A DNA stretch of 64,000 nt from Pseudomonas kairouanensis (GTDB lineage Bacteria > Pseudomonadota > Gammaproteobacteria > Pseudomonadales > Pseudomonadaceae), in contig NZ_QUZU01000004.1 in assembly GCF_004682055.1 (NCBI RefSeq), forward strand, positions 62,001 through 126,000, given 5' to 3'. Position numbers and translations under genes: made by a program. Below are positions 8,628 to 17,632 of the stretch, piece by piece. The number at the start of each line of letters is the position of its first letter. Within the stretch, counting starts at the first letter, position 1. The notes beneath the pieces were generated by a model. That model was not told the DNA's origin. It did no database searches and saw only the letters and a list, made by a program, of their open reading frames with translations.

Positions 8628-8709
8628 GGGCAAGCCCCCTCCCACAGGGTTATGGGTTGTATGCAGGATCAGCTACAGTCTGCTGACACTTGGTAAGCAG
8701 TGAGCAACC

Positions 8710-9351
8710 ATGCCCTTCCTAGCCCGCACCCACCCTCGCCTCTCCGCCGCCGCCGTGCTGGGCCTCGCCGTAGGCCTACTGGTGCCGGCCGACACGGTCG
8801 TCAGCAAAATCCTCATCGGCTGGAACACAGGCGTGTGGACCTACCTCGTGCTGATGCTCTGGCTCACCCGGCGCGCCAAGGCCGAAGACGTCAAGCGCAT
8901 CGCCGAAATCGAAGATGAGAACGCCGGGCTAGTGCTGTTCACGGTGTGCATTGCGGCCATTGCGAGTTTGGCCACGATTACCTTCGAACTGGTCGGCAGC
9001 AAAGACCTGCCCACCACCGAACGCCTGTTGCACTACGGCTTCACCGGCCTGACGGTTATCGGTTCGTGGTTGCTGATCGGGGTGATTTTCAGCGTGCATT
9101 ACGCCCGCCTGTATTACACCTGGGACGGTAAGGAACCCGCGCTGCGCTTCGCCGAAGGACTACTCACGCCCAACTATTGGGACTTCCTGTACTTCTCGTT
9201 CACCATCGGCGTGGCCGTGCAAACCTCGGATGTGGGCGTTGCGACACGGGGCATGCGCAAGGTGGTGTTGGGGCAGTCGTTGATCGGGTTTCTATTCAAT
9301 ACCGCGATTTTAGGTTTCTCGATCAATATTGCGGCGGGGCTGTTCGGCTAG
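8710..9351 (+). CDS. DUF1345 integral membrane protein
   Basis: A 213-residue inner-membrane protein with about five hydrophobic helices. The pattern [20 protein letters not shown] followed by [20 protein letters not shown] is the DUF1345 signature; the family has no known function, though the FTIG segment recalls potassium-channel pore loops. A GTG at 8698 lies just upstream, but the ATG at 8710 gives the usual family start. It stands alone between the nested REPIN and the lower-GC accessory block, and marks that block's left edge. Confidence 0.85.
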   Translation: MPFLARTHPRLSAAAVLGLAVGLLVPADTVVSKILIGWNTGVWTYLVLMLWLTRRAKAEDVKRIAEIEDENAGLVLFTVCIAAIASLATITFELVGSKDLPTTERLLHYGFTGLTVIGSWLLIGVIFSVHYARLYYTWDGKEPALRFAEGLLTPNYWDFLYFSFTIGVAVQTSDVGVATRGMRKVVLGQSLIGFLFNTAILGFSINIAAGLFG

Positions 9352-9477
9352 GGCTAACCATCAGAAAAAGGCGACGAACGGAGGGGCGAACCTGTTACTT
9401 CTGACAGTTGTTGAATGTCGACTTCGGGCGCTGAATGGACTTAATAAAGCCATGCAACAGCTGCGGAGGGTTAACCG

Positions 9478-10281
9478 ATGTCAGCGCTCGTTCCATTAGC
9501 CAACAACCTTATTCGCAACGGCAACTTTGCCGTAAAAGAACTGCATTGGAATGCCTCTGCGGTGCCCCCTGGGGAGGTAGATTTCTCCAACCAAAGTTGC
9601 ATCCTGAGGAAAAATGCCCGGGCCGAACAGACCTTGACCATTTTGGGCGCAACAGCCTACACCTTTAGTCTCTACAGCCTGATTACCTACAACGGCTCGG
9701 GTGCAGCGAGTGTGATATTCCAGCCGTCAGGCACCCAGGAGTCCATTCCCGTGTCTGGCAACCATGGCTGGTTGCGTCGCTCGTTGGCGTTCACCACACC
9801 CGCAGCCACAACTGGGGCCACTGTGCAATTGACGGGCACCTCAGGGGACGTGTGGTTCGATAACGTCAGATTGGTTGAGGATGACGGAACAATCATTCCC
9901 ATTGAACTTATCCGCAACGGCAATTTTTCAACTAACGGGAATGACTGGGATGTGACAGCCACTCCTCCGGCCACCGCGACCTTCAACAGTCAGCAAAGTC
10001 AGCTGAACCACGGGGGGTTCATAGAGCAGCACATCACGGTAACCCCAGGGCAGACTTACACTTTTTCAATTGACGCTCAGACGCCGTCTGGGGGGCATGG
10101 CTTTGTCAGGTTCCACCTGGCACCCGACAACGTACCCGAGGTTGAGTTGCGCGGTAGTGGCGGCTGGGACACTTATCTGTTTTCGCTCACGGTGCCAGTG
10201 GATACTCCTGACTTCACGCTTCAAGTGGAAGGCACAACATTTTTGGTCGTCGACAATATTTCATTGCAACTCGCCATCTAG
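9478..10281 (+). CDS. Tandem jelly-roll (carbohydrate-binding-like) protein
   Basis: A 267-residue protein made of two copies of a ~130-residue beta-sandwich module. Each opens with LIRNGNF (L11 and L144), continues through a Q-x-T-(I/V) strand and a TYTFS strand, and ends with a VWFDNVRL / LVVDNISL strand. This pattern resembles CenC-type carbohydrate-binding modules (CBM4/9). There is no signal peptide and no catalytic domain, so if it is exported it needs a non-Sec route. A GAGGG stands ahead of the ATG at 9478. It begins the accessory block; the next gene, also without signal peptide, follows after 86 bp. The ligand is unknown. Confidence 0.6.
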   Translation: MSALVPLANNLIRNGNFAVKELHWNASAVPPGEVDFSNQSCILRKNARAEQTLTILGATAYTFSLYSLITYNGSGAASVIFQPSGTQESIPVSGNHGWLRRSLAFTTPAATTGATVQLTGTSGDVWFDNVRLVEDDGTIIPIELIRNGNFSTNGNDWDVTATPPATATFNSQQSQLNHGGFIEQHITVTPGQTYTFSIDAQTPSGGHGFVRFHLAPDNVPEVELRGSGGWDTYLFSLTVPVDTPDFTLQVEGTTFLVVDNISLQLAI

Positions 10282-10367
10282 AGACTTGAGTAGACGCCTG
10301 TTAAAGAGTGCACGTTTGCAAGCCGATTGTTTACACACGTCATCGACACACGAAGGAGAACGACATA

Positions 10368-10808
10368 ATGAGCACCCCTACTGCACCCCTCCGGAAGGGC
10401 ACGAAAAGCGAAGTCGAGCAACAGTATTTTCAAGGCAAGATCGGAGGCCAGGACTTCAAAGCCGACTTTATGACGCATACGTTGAAAAATAATTTTTGGC
10501 TTGCAGAAGGCACCATGCGGATCCCACCCAATGAAACTTCAAGGCAGGTGGTCACCTTCAAGTATTCTGCGAATCGCGACCTCCTGCCAAATGGCCGTTA
10601 CACATTAACAGAGAACGATAAAGACCCTCGGCTCGCCGTTATTCTCATGACTGTTAATGATACGCCGACGCCTGCTTATGAAGCCGAACGAGGGACGATT
10701 GAATTTTTCCACGATCCAAATGATAACAGCATCAGTGGTGCGCTCGATATTTACTTCCATGATCTCAACGGCATAGAAGTACGCGCACAGATTCTGTTAA
10801 GTATTTAA
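10368..10808 (+). CDS. Hypothetical 146-residue protein
   Basis: I do not recognise this protein. The ATG at 10368 is preceded by a good AGGAG and is preferred to an upstream frame extension. It has no signal peptide or membrane segment and is predicted mostly beta (alternating hydrophobic strands such as RQVVTFKYS, GTIEFFHD, GALDIYFHD), ending in QILLSI. It follows the jelly-roll protein on the same strand and is closed by a strong terminator. Codon use looks less GC-biased than in core genes, consistent with transfer. It may act with the jelly-roll protein, but nothing shows how. Confidence 0.7.
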   Translation: MSTPTAPLRKGTKSEVEQQYFQGKIGGQDFKADFMTHTLKNNFWLAEGTMRIPPNETSRQVVTFKYSANRDLLPNGRYTLTENDKDPRLAVILMTVNDTPTPAYEAERGTIEFFHDPNDNSISGALDIYFHDLNGIEVRAQILLSI

Positions 10809-10816
10809 ATAACAGC

Positions 10817-10851
10817 CAAAAAAAAACGCCCCGGAAAACGGGGCGCTTTTA
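10817..10851. terminator. Bidirectional intrinsic terminator
   Basis: A 7-bp stem CGCCCCG / CGGGGCG (10827-10833 and 10839-10845) with a GAAAA loop, preceded by A9 and followed by a T tract. It serves the hypothetical gene on the left and the autotransporter gene arriving from the right. Confidence 0.9.
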
Positions 10852-10880
10852 TACATTCAAGGTTCAGTGTTATTGCTCAG

Positions 10881-13172
10881 TTACCATGTATAGCGCACAC
10901 CAACATTCGCACCCCATGGCTGATCAACGTGCTTGCCCTGACCGTAGTCAAAATCGGCATGCACTTGTAAATGTTTGGACAGCGAAACCGCGACCCCGGC
11001 ACCCAGTTCTACACGCGAGCCTGAAAGGTTATTGTCAAATGCTTGGTTGTTGACCGACACCTTGTTGTTTTTGGCAAACTCATGGGCCATCCCAGCCCGC
11101 AGGTACGGTTGGACCAAACTGCCGTCATCCATTACAAAGTCACGACCTACAGTCACCCCAAGCTTACCCAGCACCGAGTCAGTATGGTTGCCTTTGGCTT
11201 TCAAGCCATTGTCCAGGCCGTAGCTCTTGCCCTGCACCGTGACCACCGAGGCCTGGGCAAACGGCTCGATAAAAAAGTCGTTGTCCAACTTGATGTTCCG
11301 GCCCACCTCAACCGACGCGCCCAACGCGTTGGTGCTGTAGCTACCTTTAGCCTGCTTGCCATCACTCAAGCCCACTTTGGAGTCATTGTTCAAGCGGTTA
11401 GCCTTGACCACACCGTCGAAGTAGTAGCCGCTCTCTTCATCCAGCCAAGTGGCGTACAGGCCGGCGTAGTAACTCTTGACGGTACCCGATGTACCACGGC
11501 TGAGGTCCAAGTCTGACGTACTGTGGCCAGCCATCACCCCCAGCAACCATTGCCCATCGCCCAGCGGTGCGTCCGCTCCCAGGGAGAAACCACGCTGTAC
11601 CTGATCGTAAGCACCGCCATCTCCACCGCTGACTTCATATTTGTTGCCGTATGCACGCAGCCAGCCACCCGCTTCGGCACCGTTATGGCGTAGTTCACCC
11701 ATGCGACTGCGCAAAGACGTCATCTCGCCATACCACACGGTCGGGGCCGTATTGAACAATGCCAGGACCGAGCGGGTACCCGGACTGACGGTACGGTTAT
11801 CGGGATCAAGGAACCAATCAGTACCTTCTTGCTTAAGCCCGTAGGACCAGGCGCCGACATCTACCGCCCCCCCCACCAGGGAAAATTGTGCATCGCCACC
11901 ACCGGTATGGACGATATGCACCTCTCCCGGGTTCACCGGTTCAGCGCCACTGCTGGCGAGCAACAGTTCGTGGTTGCCGGTTGCTTCCCCAGTGATATTC
12001 AGGAAGTCGGTCAGGCCTCCAGCGAAATCCGTTCCCATTACAAAGGTGCCCTGCCCCGACAGACTCTCCAGGTCTAGTTGATAAAACGCGTTCTTCTCGC
12101 CCTGGCCGAATTTGACCACACCATTGGCCAAACTCAAGTCACCCACCTGGCTGTTGCCGGTCATGACCCACATCGATTGATCACCCACCAGCAACGACGA
12201 CACATTTTCCAGGCGGCCGGTCAGCGAAGCATGATCATTGAGTTGCAGGTGAGCACTGCTGCCGGCATCAACAATGACGTCACCCTGTAACTGGCTGTTC
12301 TCAACATTCATATTGGCTGTTGAAAAGCCTTTCACTTCCAGCAGGTTGCCGTTACCGCCCGTCAAGGTCGAACCATTGCGCACGTCTATGTTGGCGACCG
12401 AGCCGTTGCCTTTATAACCTTGCACCAACAAAGCTGCACCCGTCGTTCCCGTGACATGAGTCTGATCAAGCAACAGCGTATTCGGCCCTGGCGCATGACG
12501 GTCATACGACATTTCAATGCCGTTACGCCCGCCGGTGATATTGCTTTGATAGGCCTGGGCCGTAGCGCTTTCCAGGCTCAACCCGAAGCTACCAGCGCCG
12601 GTACCTATCAATTGGCTGTTGACAGCCTCCAGTACACTTCCACCTGCCACTGCAGCACCACCTGTGGCGCCGACAAGCACGCTTCCGTTGACGACCGCGC
12701 TCGAGGCCTCGGTCGAGGTGGTGAACTTGCCCACCAGCAAACCATGATAATCAGCACTGGAGATCACACTGTTGTTGATCTGTGCGGTGCTGCTGAGTAA
12801 CGTCAAACCGGTTCTAAACTCCCCGGAAGCGATGATACGACTATCATCTACGCTCACATTTGAGCCACCTTGAGCAACAACGGTCCCCGTAATCGTAGTT
12901 TGCTCACTGACGTTCAGATTCGACGCGTTGGCATAAATATCCAGTGCACGACCATCCACAATGTTCAATGTGGCATTTTGCAACTCATAGGTATCCAAAT
13001 AGGCGTCATGGCGGATAGTTTCTTCCGTATTTTCAATAAGCCTGGCTTGGGCACCCGGAGCAAGAAACAATAATGTGACCACCGACGGCACCTGCATCAT
13101 GGCAACCAAAGGTTTTAACTTAAAACACGAATTAATTTTCACAAGACACCACTCATTCAACAGACATTCCAT
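10881..13172 (-). CDS. Autotransporter with beta-helix passenger and beta-barrel
   Basis: A type V secreted protein of about 763 residues. After an N-terminal signal (LVAMMQVPSVVTLLFLAPG, cleavage after AQA) comes a passenger of short imperfect beta-helix repeats (runs of V-N-x-S-x-L and T-G-x-N-G) to about residue 475. The C-terminal ~285 residues (from WYGEMTSLRSRMGEL) form the outer-membrane barrel and end in the aromatic signature VRYTW. No protease, lipase or RGD motif is evident, so an adhesin-like role is the likeliest. The start is uncertain: the ATG at 13172 lacks a ribosome site, while a GTG at 13142 has one and gives a cleaner signal peptide. Confidence 0.85.
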   Translation of the reverse strand: MECLLNEWCLVKINSCFKLKPLVAMMQVPSVVTLLFLAPGAQARLIENTEETIRHDAYLDTYELQNATLNIVDGRALDIYANASNLNVSEQTTITGTVVAQGGSNVSVDDSRIIASGEFRTGLTLLSSTAQINNSVISSADYHGLLVGKFTTSTEASSAVVNGSVLVGATGGAAVAGGSVLEAVNSQLIGTGAGSFGLSLESATAQAYQSNITGGRNGIEMSYDRHAPGPNTLLLDQTHVTGTTGAALLVQGYKGNGSVANIDVRNGSTLTGGNGNLLEVKGFSTANMNVENSQLQGDVIVDAGSSAHLQLNDHASLTGRLENVSSLLVGDQSMWVMTGNSQVGDLSLANGVVKFGQGEKNAFYQLDLESLSGQGTFVMGTDFAGGLTDFLNITGEATGNHELLLASSGAEPVNPGEVHIVHTGGGDAQFSLVGGAVDVGAWSYGLKQEGTDWFLDPDNRTVSPGTRSVLALFNTAPTVWYGEMTSLRSRMGELRHNGAEAGGWLRAYGNKYEVSGGDGGAYDQVQRGFSLGADAPLGDGQWLLGVMAGHSTSDLDLSRGTSGTVKSYYAGLYATWLDEESGYYFDGVVKANRLNNDSKVGLSDGKQAKGSYSTNALGASVEVGRNIKLDNDFFIEPFAQASVVTVQGKSYGLDNGLKAKGNHTDSVLGKLGVTVGRDFVMDDGSLVQPYLRAGMAHEFAKNNKVSVNNQAFDNNLSGSRVELGAGVAVSLSKHLQVHADFDYGQGKHVDQPWGANVGVRYTW

Positions 13173-13381
13173 AGCGGAACTGTTCGGCCTATTTCCAGAG
13201 GGTTGGAGCCAGGCCACTCAAGGCCGCAAAGCTACAGAACGGGATTACCTTTATATGTAGGATTAATCCCAACATGCCGGTGTGAAGAAAGGTATTTGAA
13301 GCGTGAAGTGCGCAAGGAGGATGTACGGAAAATATGGGGGCCGCAGCCCCCCAATGTTCTGTCTCTACAACGGATCATCCC

Positions 13382-15349
13382 TTAAACAGTAGGGGGTTGC
13401 TGCTCGCAAAACAGACCATTCAAGTCGGTGAACCGAGTGCGCGCCCAGGCTCGCACGGAGGGTTGGTCCCCCTCTCCTGGAATAGGTACGAAATAGTGGA
13501 AGTCCACTGAATTGCGCACTGCGGGACGCAGCGATGCATAAGGAACCGTAATATCGAAACCACCTGTAACCATGGCCGGCGTCAGTGGCGGTGAATTCAG
13601 AACCAGTGTAGTCCCCAACTGGGTATCCCCCGTGATATCGCTGAACACTCGGAACTCACACCGTATGACCATGAATTCTTTGAAGTAGACCGAATTGCCT
13701 GGCACATGGACAGTCCCTGCCCAATTCACCGGATGGAGGTCCGTACATGCCCACGTCGCGGTTGCCTTTTTGATGACGGCCATTTGCAACACGACTTTGT
13801 TGGCATTCACGACCACATCCTGCGAACGGGAGCGTTGGATGTTGTCATTGGTACCCCAACCCACTGTGTAGAACACCTTGACGGTCTTGTTCCCCACTGT
13901 TCGGATAGTCTCCCAAGGCACTGTGCGGGTCAGGGTGTCGCCTGGCCCTTCAGTGGTCAGGGTCACATCCATAAACTCATGCGCAAAATCATCCCAATAA
14001 CCACGAATTCTTGCTCCTGGAGCCGGCAAAGGCGTATCCCACAACACCAACTTAACGGTCGCATCAACTTCAAAGTCGTCAGCAGGTAGTTCATTCTCCA
14101 CGTCCGGATCACTGCCGTAGACCGTCACGAGGTTAAACGCAGGGTTTTCCGGATCGGGAGTGGGTGGAGGTCCTTCGGCGGAATAATCCTGCGCAATTTC
14201 GTGGTCTGGCGCATCGAATGAGGTGCCGTGACGGTCGATAAAATACGCAATGGTCGTTGGAAGTTCTCCCGTGGCGGTGCCGTAATCAGCCAACAGGTTC
14301 GCGCGAGTGATGGGTAGCATCAACGGAAAGGGCAAGAACAAATTGACGGGAAAACGTAGCGGCGGCCGCGTACCAAACGTCAATTCGACTACGTCAACCG
14401 ACGGCAAATTGTTTGTATATTGGCGTATAGCGACGAACACCCCATCAGGGTCATAAAGGTCCGCCAAATCCAGAAGTCCGTCGGCAGGCTGGCGCGCCAG
14501 AGGAACATAGGCCTCCAGCGGATCCGGAGCAGGCGTCAGTTCTAAAGTGATTCGGGCGGGCGTGCTGTCTTTGCTCGGGTTGCCAGCAAGATCGATCAAC
14601 ACATAAAACAAGTAATTTTGCCCAGCTAGATTGTCTTTAATCAGGTCCCAGTCCAGCGTAAATTTCAGGTCATCGTCAACAGGAAAAGTATCAACCGGGT
14701 CAGACAACTGTGAAGAGAAGTCCGGAGAGAAGTGCACCGCAATACGTTCCCCTGCTTTACGGGTTGAATAGTCAGGATATGTACACTCCAGGCCCTCGGG
14801 ATGATCATCCACATCCTGTTGGGTGATTTTACCGGATGCCAGATAGAGCGGAAATTCCGGAGCCCGTGGGTGATTGGGAAACTCAGGCGCAGTGAAGTCC
14901 ACCTCCAGTGGCGCACCGATCAGCAACGGTGTAGGAGAGCTGCCCTCATAGAGGATATACCCCACCTCATGCTGACCTTCGGTCAAGCGTGATACTGGCA
15001 TATCCCTGATGAAAGGTGCGTCAATGGGTGGGAAGGTCGGGTTTGCGGCCGTCTGGAACCGTACGACGTACATCGCCGCTCCCCATTGTGATGCGCCTCG
15101 GCCACGCATATGAATGTCAACCCGAGTGGTGAGGGGGTCCAAGTCCTCGTCGGCAGCCAGTTCCGAGATATCAAACGTTACGGGGAGCGGTTTTTTCGCA
15201 TTGGCAGCAGAAATGAGCCCGTCACTGTTCAATGAGTCAAAGGTTGGGAGGGGCAATGCTAAAACACCGGCCTTGCGTTGAGACAACAGCGTTTTATTGG
15301 CGGCACGCGAATCAATTGCAGCCTGCTGTTTCTTGCTTAAGATTGTCAT
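13382..15349 (-). CDS. Large beta-rich protein of unknown function, paralogue of the next gene
   Basis: A 655-residue protein I cannot assign to a known family. The ATG at 15349 follows a strong AAGGAG. There is no signal peptide or membrane helix. It appears to be a chain of Ig-like beta-sandwich modules, with recurring segments such as VDFTAPEFPNHPRAPEFPL, FTLDWDLIKDN and VTVYGSDPDVENE. It shares domain order with the product of 15457-17406: LDRTPPNNN...APQFPVSL matches VDFTAPEFPN...APEFPLYL, and VTVFGEGS matches VTVYGSDP. Both lie head-to-tail on the minus strand, 107 bp apart, so they probably arose by duplication. Their position next to an autotransporter hints at a surface or interaction role. 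Confidence 0.75.
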   Translation of the reverse strand: MTILSKKQQAAIDSRAANKTLLSQRKAGVLALPLPTFDSLNSDGLISAANAKKPLPVTFDISELAADEDLDPLTTRVDIHMRGRGASQWGAAMYVVRFQTAANPTFPPIDAPFIRDMPVSRLTEGQHEVGYILYEGSSPTPLLIGAPLEVDFTAPEFPNHPRAPEFPLYLASGKITQQDVDDHPEGLECTYPDYSTRKAGERIAVHFSPDFSSQLSDPVDTFPVDDDLKFTLDWDLIKDNLAGQNYLFYVLIDLAGNPSKDSTPARITLELTPAPDPLEAYVPLARQPADGLLDLADLYDPDGVFVAIRQYTNNLPSVDVVELTFGTRPPLRFPVNLFLPFPLMLPITRANLLADYGTATGELPTTIAYFIDRHGTSFDAPDHEIAQDYSAEGPPPTPDPENPAFNLVTVYGSDPDVENELPADDFEVDATVKLVLWDTPLPAPGARIRGYWDDFAHEFMDVTLTTEGPGDTLTRTVPWETIRTVGNKTVKVFYTVGWGTNDNIQRSRSQDVVVNANKVVLQMAVIKKATATWACTDLHPVNWAGTVHVPGNSVYFKEFMVIRCEFRVFSDITGDTQLGTTLVLNSPPLTPAMVTGGFDITVPYASLRPAVRNSVDFHYFVPIPGEGDQPSVRAWARTRFTDLNGLFCEQQPPTV

Positions 15350-15456
15350 GTACGTTCTCCTTTTTTATAAACGAAACTCGCCAGTCAAATAGCCTCGCGC
15401 CTGCAACGACTCATGTCTGCAACGTGCATCAGCTTATTACCTTTAAGTGCCTTTAC

Positions 15457-17406
15457 TTACTTGATTTCCGGCCCATCGCCGTCGGGCCCACAATAGCCGA
15501 GGCCGGGTCTTCTTCGATCAATTTTGACGTAACGTAATCTCGAGGAGCCGATGATTCTATTTTTCCGCCAGAGGGTATATTCAACAGAGGCAGAACTCCC
15601 CGGGCTGTGCGGGTCCGGCGACTTGATGGGTTTGACTTTCTCTTCATAGTTCGCTTGCTTGAACGTATATCCGCTTTCCGCCTCTTCCTTGCTCAAACGA
15701 TGCACCAGGGTGTCCGCAGTCGATGGGATGGGGCCACCGCCACCAAACTCCCGGTAACCGTACCATTGTGCAACCAAGTCATCACCTTCCCTGAAGTCTG
15801 CTTCGGGCAGTATCCGGATAGGGACGTGGTCCCAAAGTTTTATAGCTGCGTCACAGTTGATAAACGTAAAGATATTGGCACTTGGATACTCCACCCGCTG
15901 AAATATCTTGGGAGGCACAGCATCAACCTCCACATTGGTAAAGTAGGACAACTGCTCGTTCACGCCATTGAACGTCGTGTAGTACACCGGCAACTTGTCG
16001 TTATTACCTGCGTCAACAATGACTTGCCAATCAATATCACTGAACTCAACCCGTACACCTTCGGCGTCCCCCTTGCTTGTATCGACGGTATAGCTCGCTA
16101 TGGGCTTGTCCATAGAGGGAAAGTCACCCCAAAATAGCTCTAGAACTTCTCCCGTTTTCGGTTGGTGATACAACAACACACTGGCGTAGACGCGCTTGTC
16201 CTTATCACGAAGGTCGATGTAGTTATCCGTTGTCGAGCCTTCCCCAAATACCGTCACTCGCGGCAAATCCATATTCAGTAATGCAGGTGCATTGATATGG
16301 TCCTGGCCTGCAACTCTGAAATCCCAACGAATCAGCGTGGGTGGGCTGGGTGGGGTTGGCACACTGCTGCCGAAACGCGTGATGGTGTAGGTGGCGTTAC
16401 CGGTGTCGATCCCCAAACCATCCTCTATCAATTTGGGCCACGGGATCTCGGCATCGAACGGCACTTGAGTGACGCTCTGCGTTACAAGGCGTGTGTTCCC
16501 CCAATCTACGGTGTAGCGGTCTCCCGTCTGCCAATTGTCGTACTGCAATTTTGCAACCACCCCAAGCCGGGCATCGTGCCGATTGATCAGGCCGTTCGCC
16601 ATCGCTGGAATGACCAGCGCTTTAAGGTCCGAAGGCCCCGCCGGCAGTTGCACTTGTACATTCGCCTGTTCAGACCTGGGCCCTCGGTTGCCCGAGCGGT
16701 CCTGAAGGCGAATATGTACATATTGAGTACCATTGGGATACAAGGAAAATTGCGCGACAGGAATCGGCAGGATCAGCGGGCTGTCCTCCCATTCAAGCTC
16801 TACATACCCGGCAGGTGCGGCGTCGGCGGGCGGTGACTGATCCGAGTGGTAGTAATAAATACGGTCTTTAGCCCGTCGGCCATTATAAGGCTGTACGACA
16901 AGGTCAACCGTTAGATGCGTCGCCGCATAGTCCGCATCAATAAGCGAAACAGGGAACTGAGGCGCACGGGGTGCAACGTTGTTATTGGGCGGGGTACGAT
17001 CAAGCACCAGGGTGCGCAAATCCGAAGTTGTTGACCCTCCAGTCTCATCAGTGATCCGGTAACCCAGCCGAACTGTGCCGTCATTCTCCAGATAGTCTCG
17101 CGAGATCCAGATGGAGAAAGGAAAAGGCTTGTTAATTGGGCCATCCCAGCGCTCCTTGAAGGGGGGGACGCCCTCCCCTCCACTGCGAGCCCAGACGATT
17201 TCTACAATATTGAATTCACCCGCCTGCGCCGCACCATCCCACAACTTAGGGATGACCACTTCAAGGTCGGAGTCGAGGTGCTGATGAGGAATGTAGCCTT
17301 CAAGTATGGGCGGGATCACGTGATCGAGGATGGGCACCTCAATATCGTCCAATCGAAAGATTCCGTTTCTTGGCAATGCCTTACCGAAGTTTCGTGGAGA
17401 ACTCAT
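15457..17406 (-). CDS. Large beta-rich protein of unknown function, paralogue of the previous gene
   Basis: A 649-residue protein without signal peptide or membrane helix. Two ATGs stand in tandem (17409 and 17406); AGGAG is 3 bp from the first and 6 bp from the second, so 17406 is preferred. The visible architecture is an N-terminal ~120-residue segment (ILDHVIPPILEGYIPHQHLD), a TPP/APQFPVSL linker, a string of ~100-residue beta modules (VHIRLQDRSGNRGPRS, LRWDF-type strands) and a Cys-containing tail. It is upstream of its paralogue and probably co-transcribed. It is not a split half of that gene, since each has its own start, ribosome site and full set of modules. Confidence 0.75.
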   Translation of the reverse strand: MSSPRNFGKALPRNGIFRLDDIEVPILDHVIPPILEGYIPHQHLDSDLEVVIPKLWDGAAQAGEFNIVEIVWARSGGEGVPPFKERWDGPINKPFPFSIWISRDYLENDGTVRLGYRITDETGGSTTSDLRTLVLDRTPPNNNVAPRAPQFPVSLIDADYAATHLTVDLVVQPYNGRRAKDRIYYYHSDQSPPADAAPAGYVELEWEDSPLILPIPVAQFSLYPNGTQYVHIRLQDRSGNRGPRSEQANVQVQLPAGPSDLKALVIPAMANGLINRHDARLGVVAKLQYDNWQTGDRYTVDWGNTRLVTQSVTQVPFDAEIPWPKLIEDGLGIDTGNATYTITRFGSSVPTPPSPPTLIRWDFRVAGQDHINAPALLNMDLPRVTVFGEGSTTDNYIDLRDKDKRVYASVLLYHQPKTGEVLELFWGDFPSMDKPIASYTVDTSKGDAEGVRVEFSDIDWQVIVDAGNNDKLPVYYTTFNGVNEQLSYFTNVEVDAVPPKIFQRVEYPSANIFTFINCDAAIKLWDHVPIRILPEADFREGDDLVAQWYGYREFGGGGPIPSTADTLVHRLSKEEAESGYTFKQANYEEKVKPIKSPDPHSPGSSASVEYTLWRKNRIIGSSRLRYVKIDRRRPGLGYCGPDGDGPEIK

Positions 17407-17582
17407 CATGCGCTCCTAGGATTTCTTCATTCGCGATGCATTCAAGTGCCTGTGGCAAATTAAACGCGCAATGCGCAAGATCGAATACTGTCAGAACTCA
17501 CAGGTAGTCACTGCCGCTCGTCGGTTTCCAGCCGCGTGACCTTGGATTTGACGCTTGACGAATAGGCCAGGTTGATGTCTCC

Positions 17583-17596
17583 TGAAACCGGTTTCA
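17583..17596. promoter_or_regulatory. PtxS operator upstream of ptxS
   Basis: Perfect 14-bp palindrome TGAAACCGGTTTCA, identical to the published PtxS target in Pseudomonas as I recall it. It lies 37 bp before the ptxS GTG start, so PtxS is expected to repress its own gene, with relief by 2-ketogluconate. Confidence 0.92.
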
Positions 17597-17632
17597 GATT
17601 CTGAAAACTCAAAATAAGAAAGGCTGCCCACC

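Larger units (their letters stand above)
8393..8646. repeat. REPIN of the GGGGGCTTGCCCCCGAT class, interrupted by an insertion
   Basis: Left REP unit at 8393-8415, right REP unit split at 8472/8638. Removing 8473-8637 restores a normal ~89-bp REPIN whose right arm reads exactly like the intact unit at 60555-60580. It occupies most of the 328 bp between the RND pump gene and the DUF1345 gene, where no other feature is visible. Confidence 0.9.

Noticed and set aside
13382..17406. One gene split by a frameshift
   Set aside because: The two frames have separate starts with strong ribosome sites and each contains the full module series, so they are paralogues.
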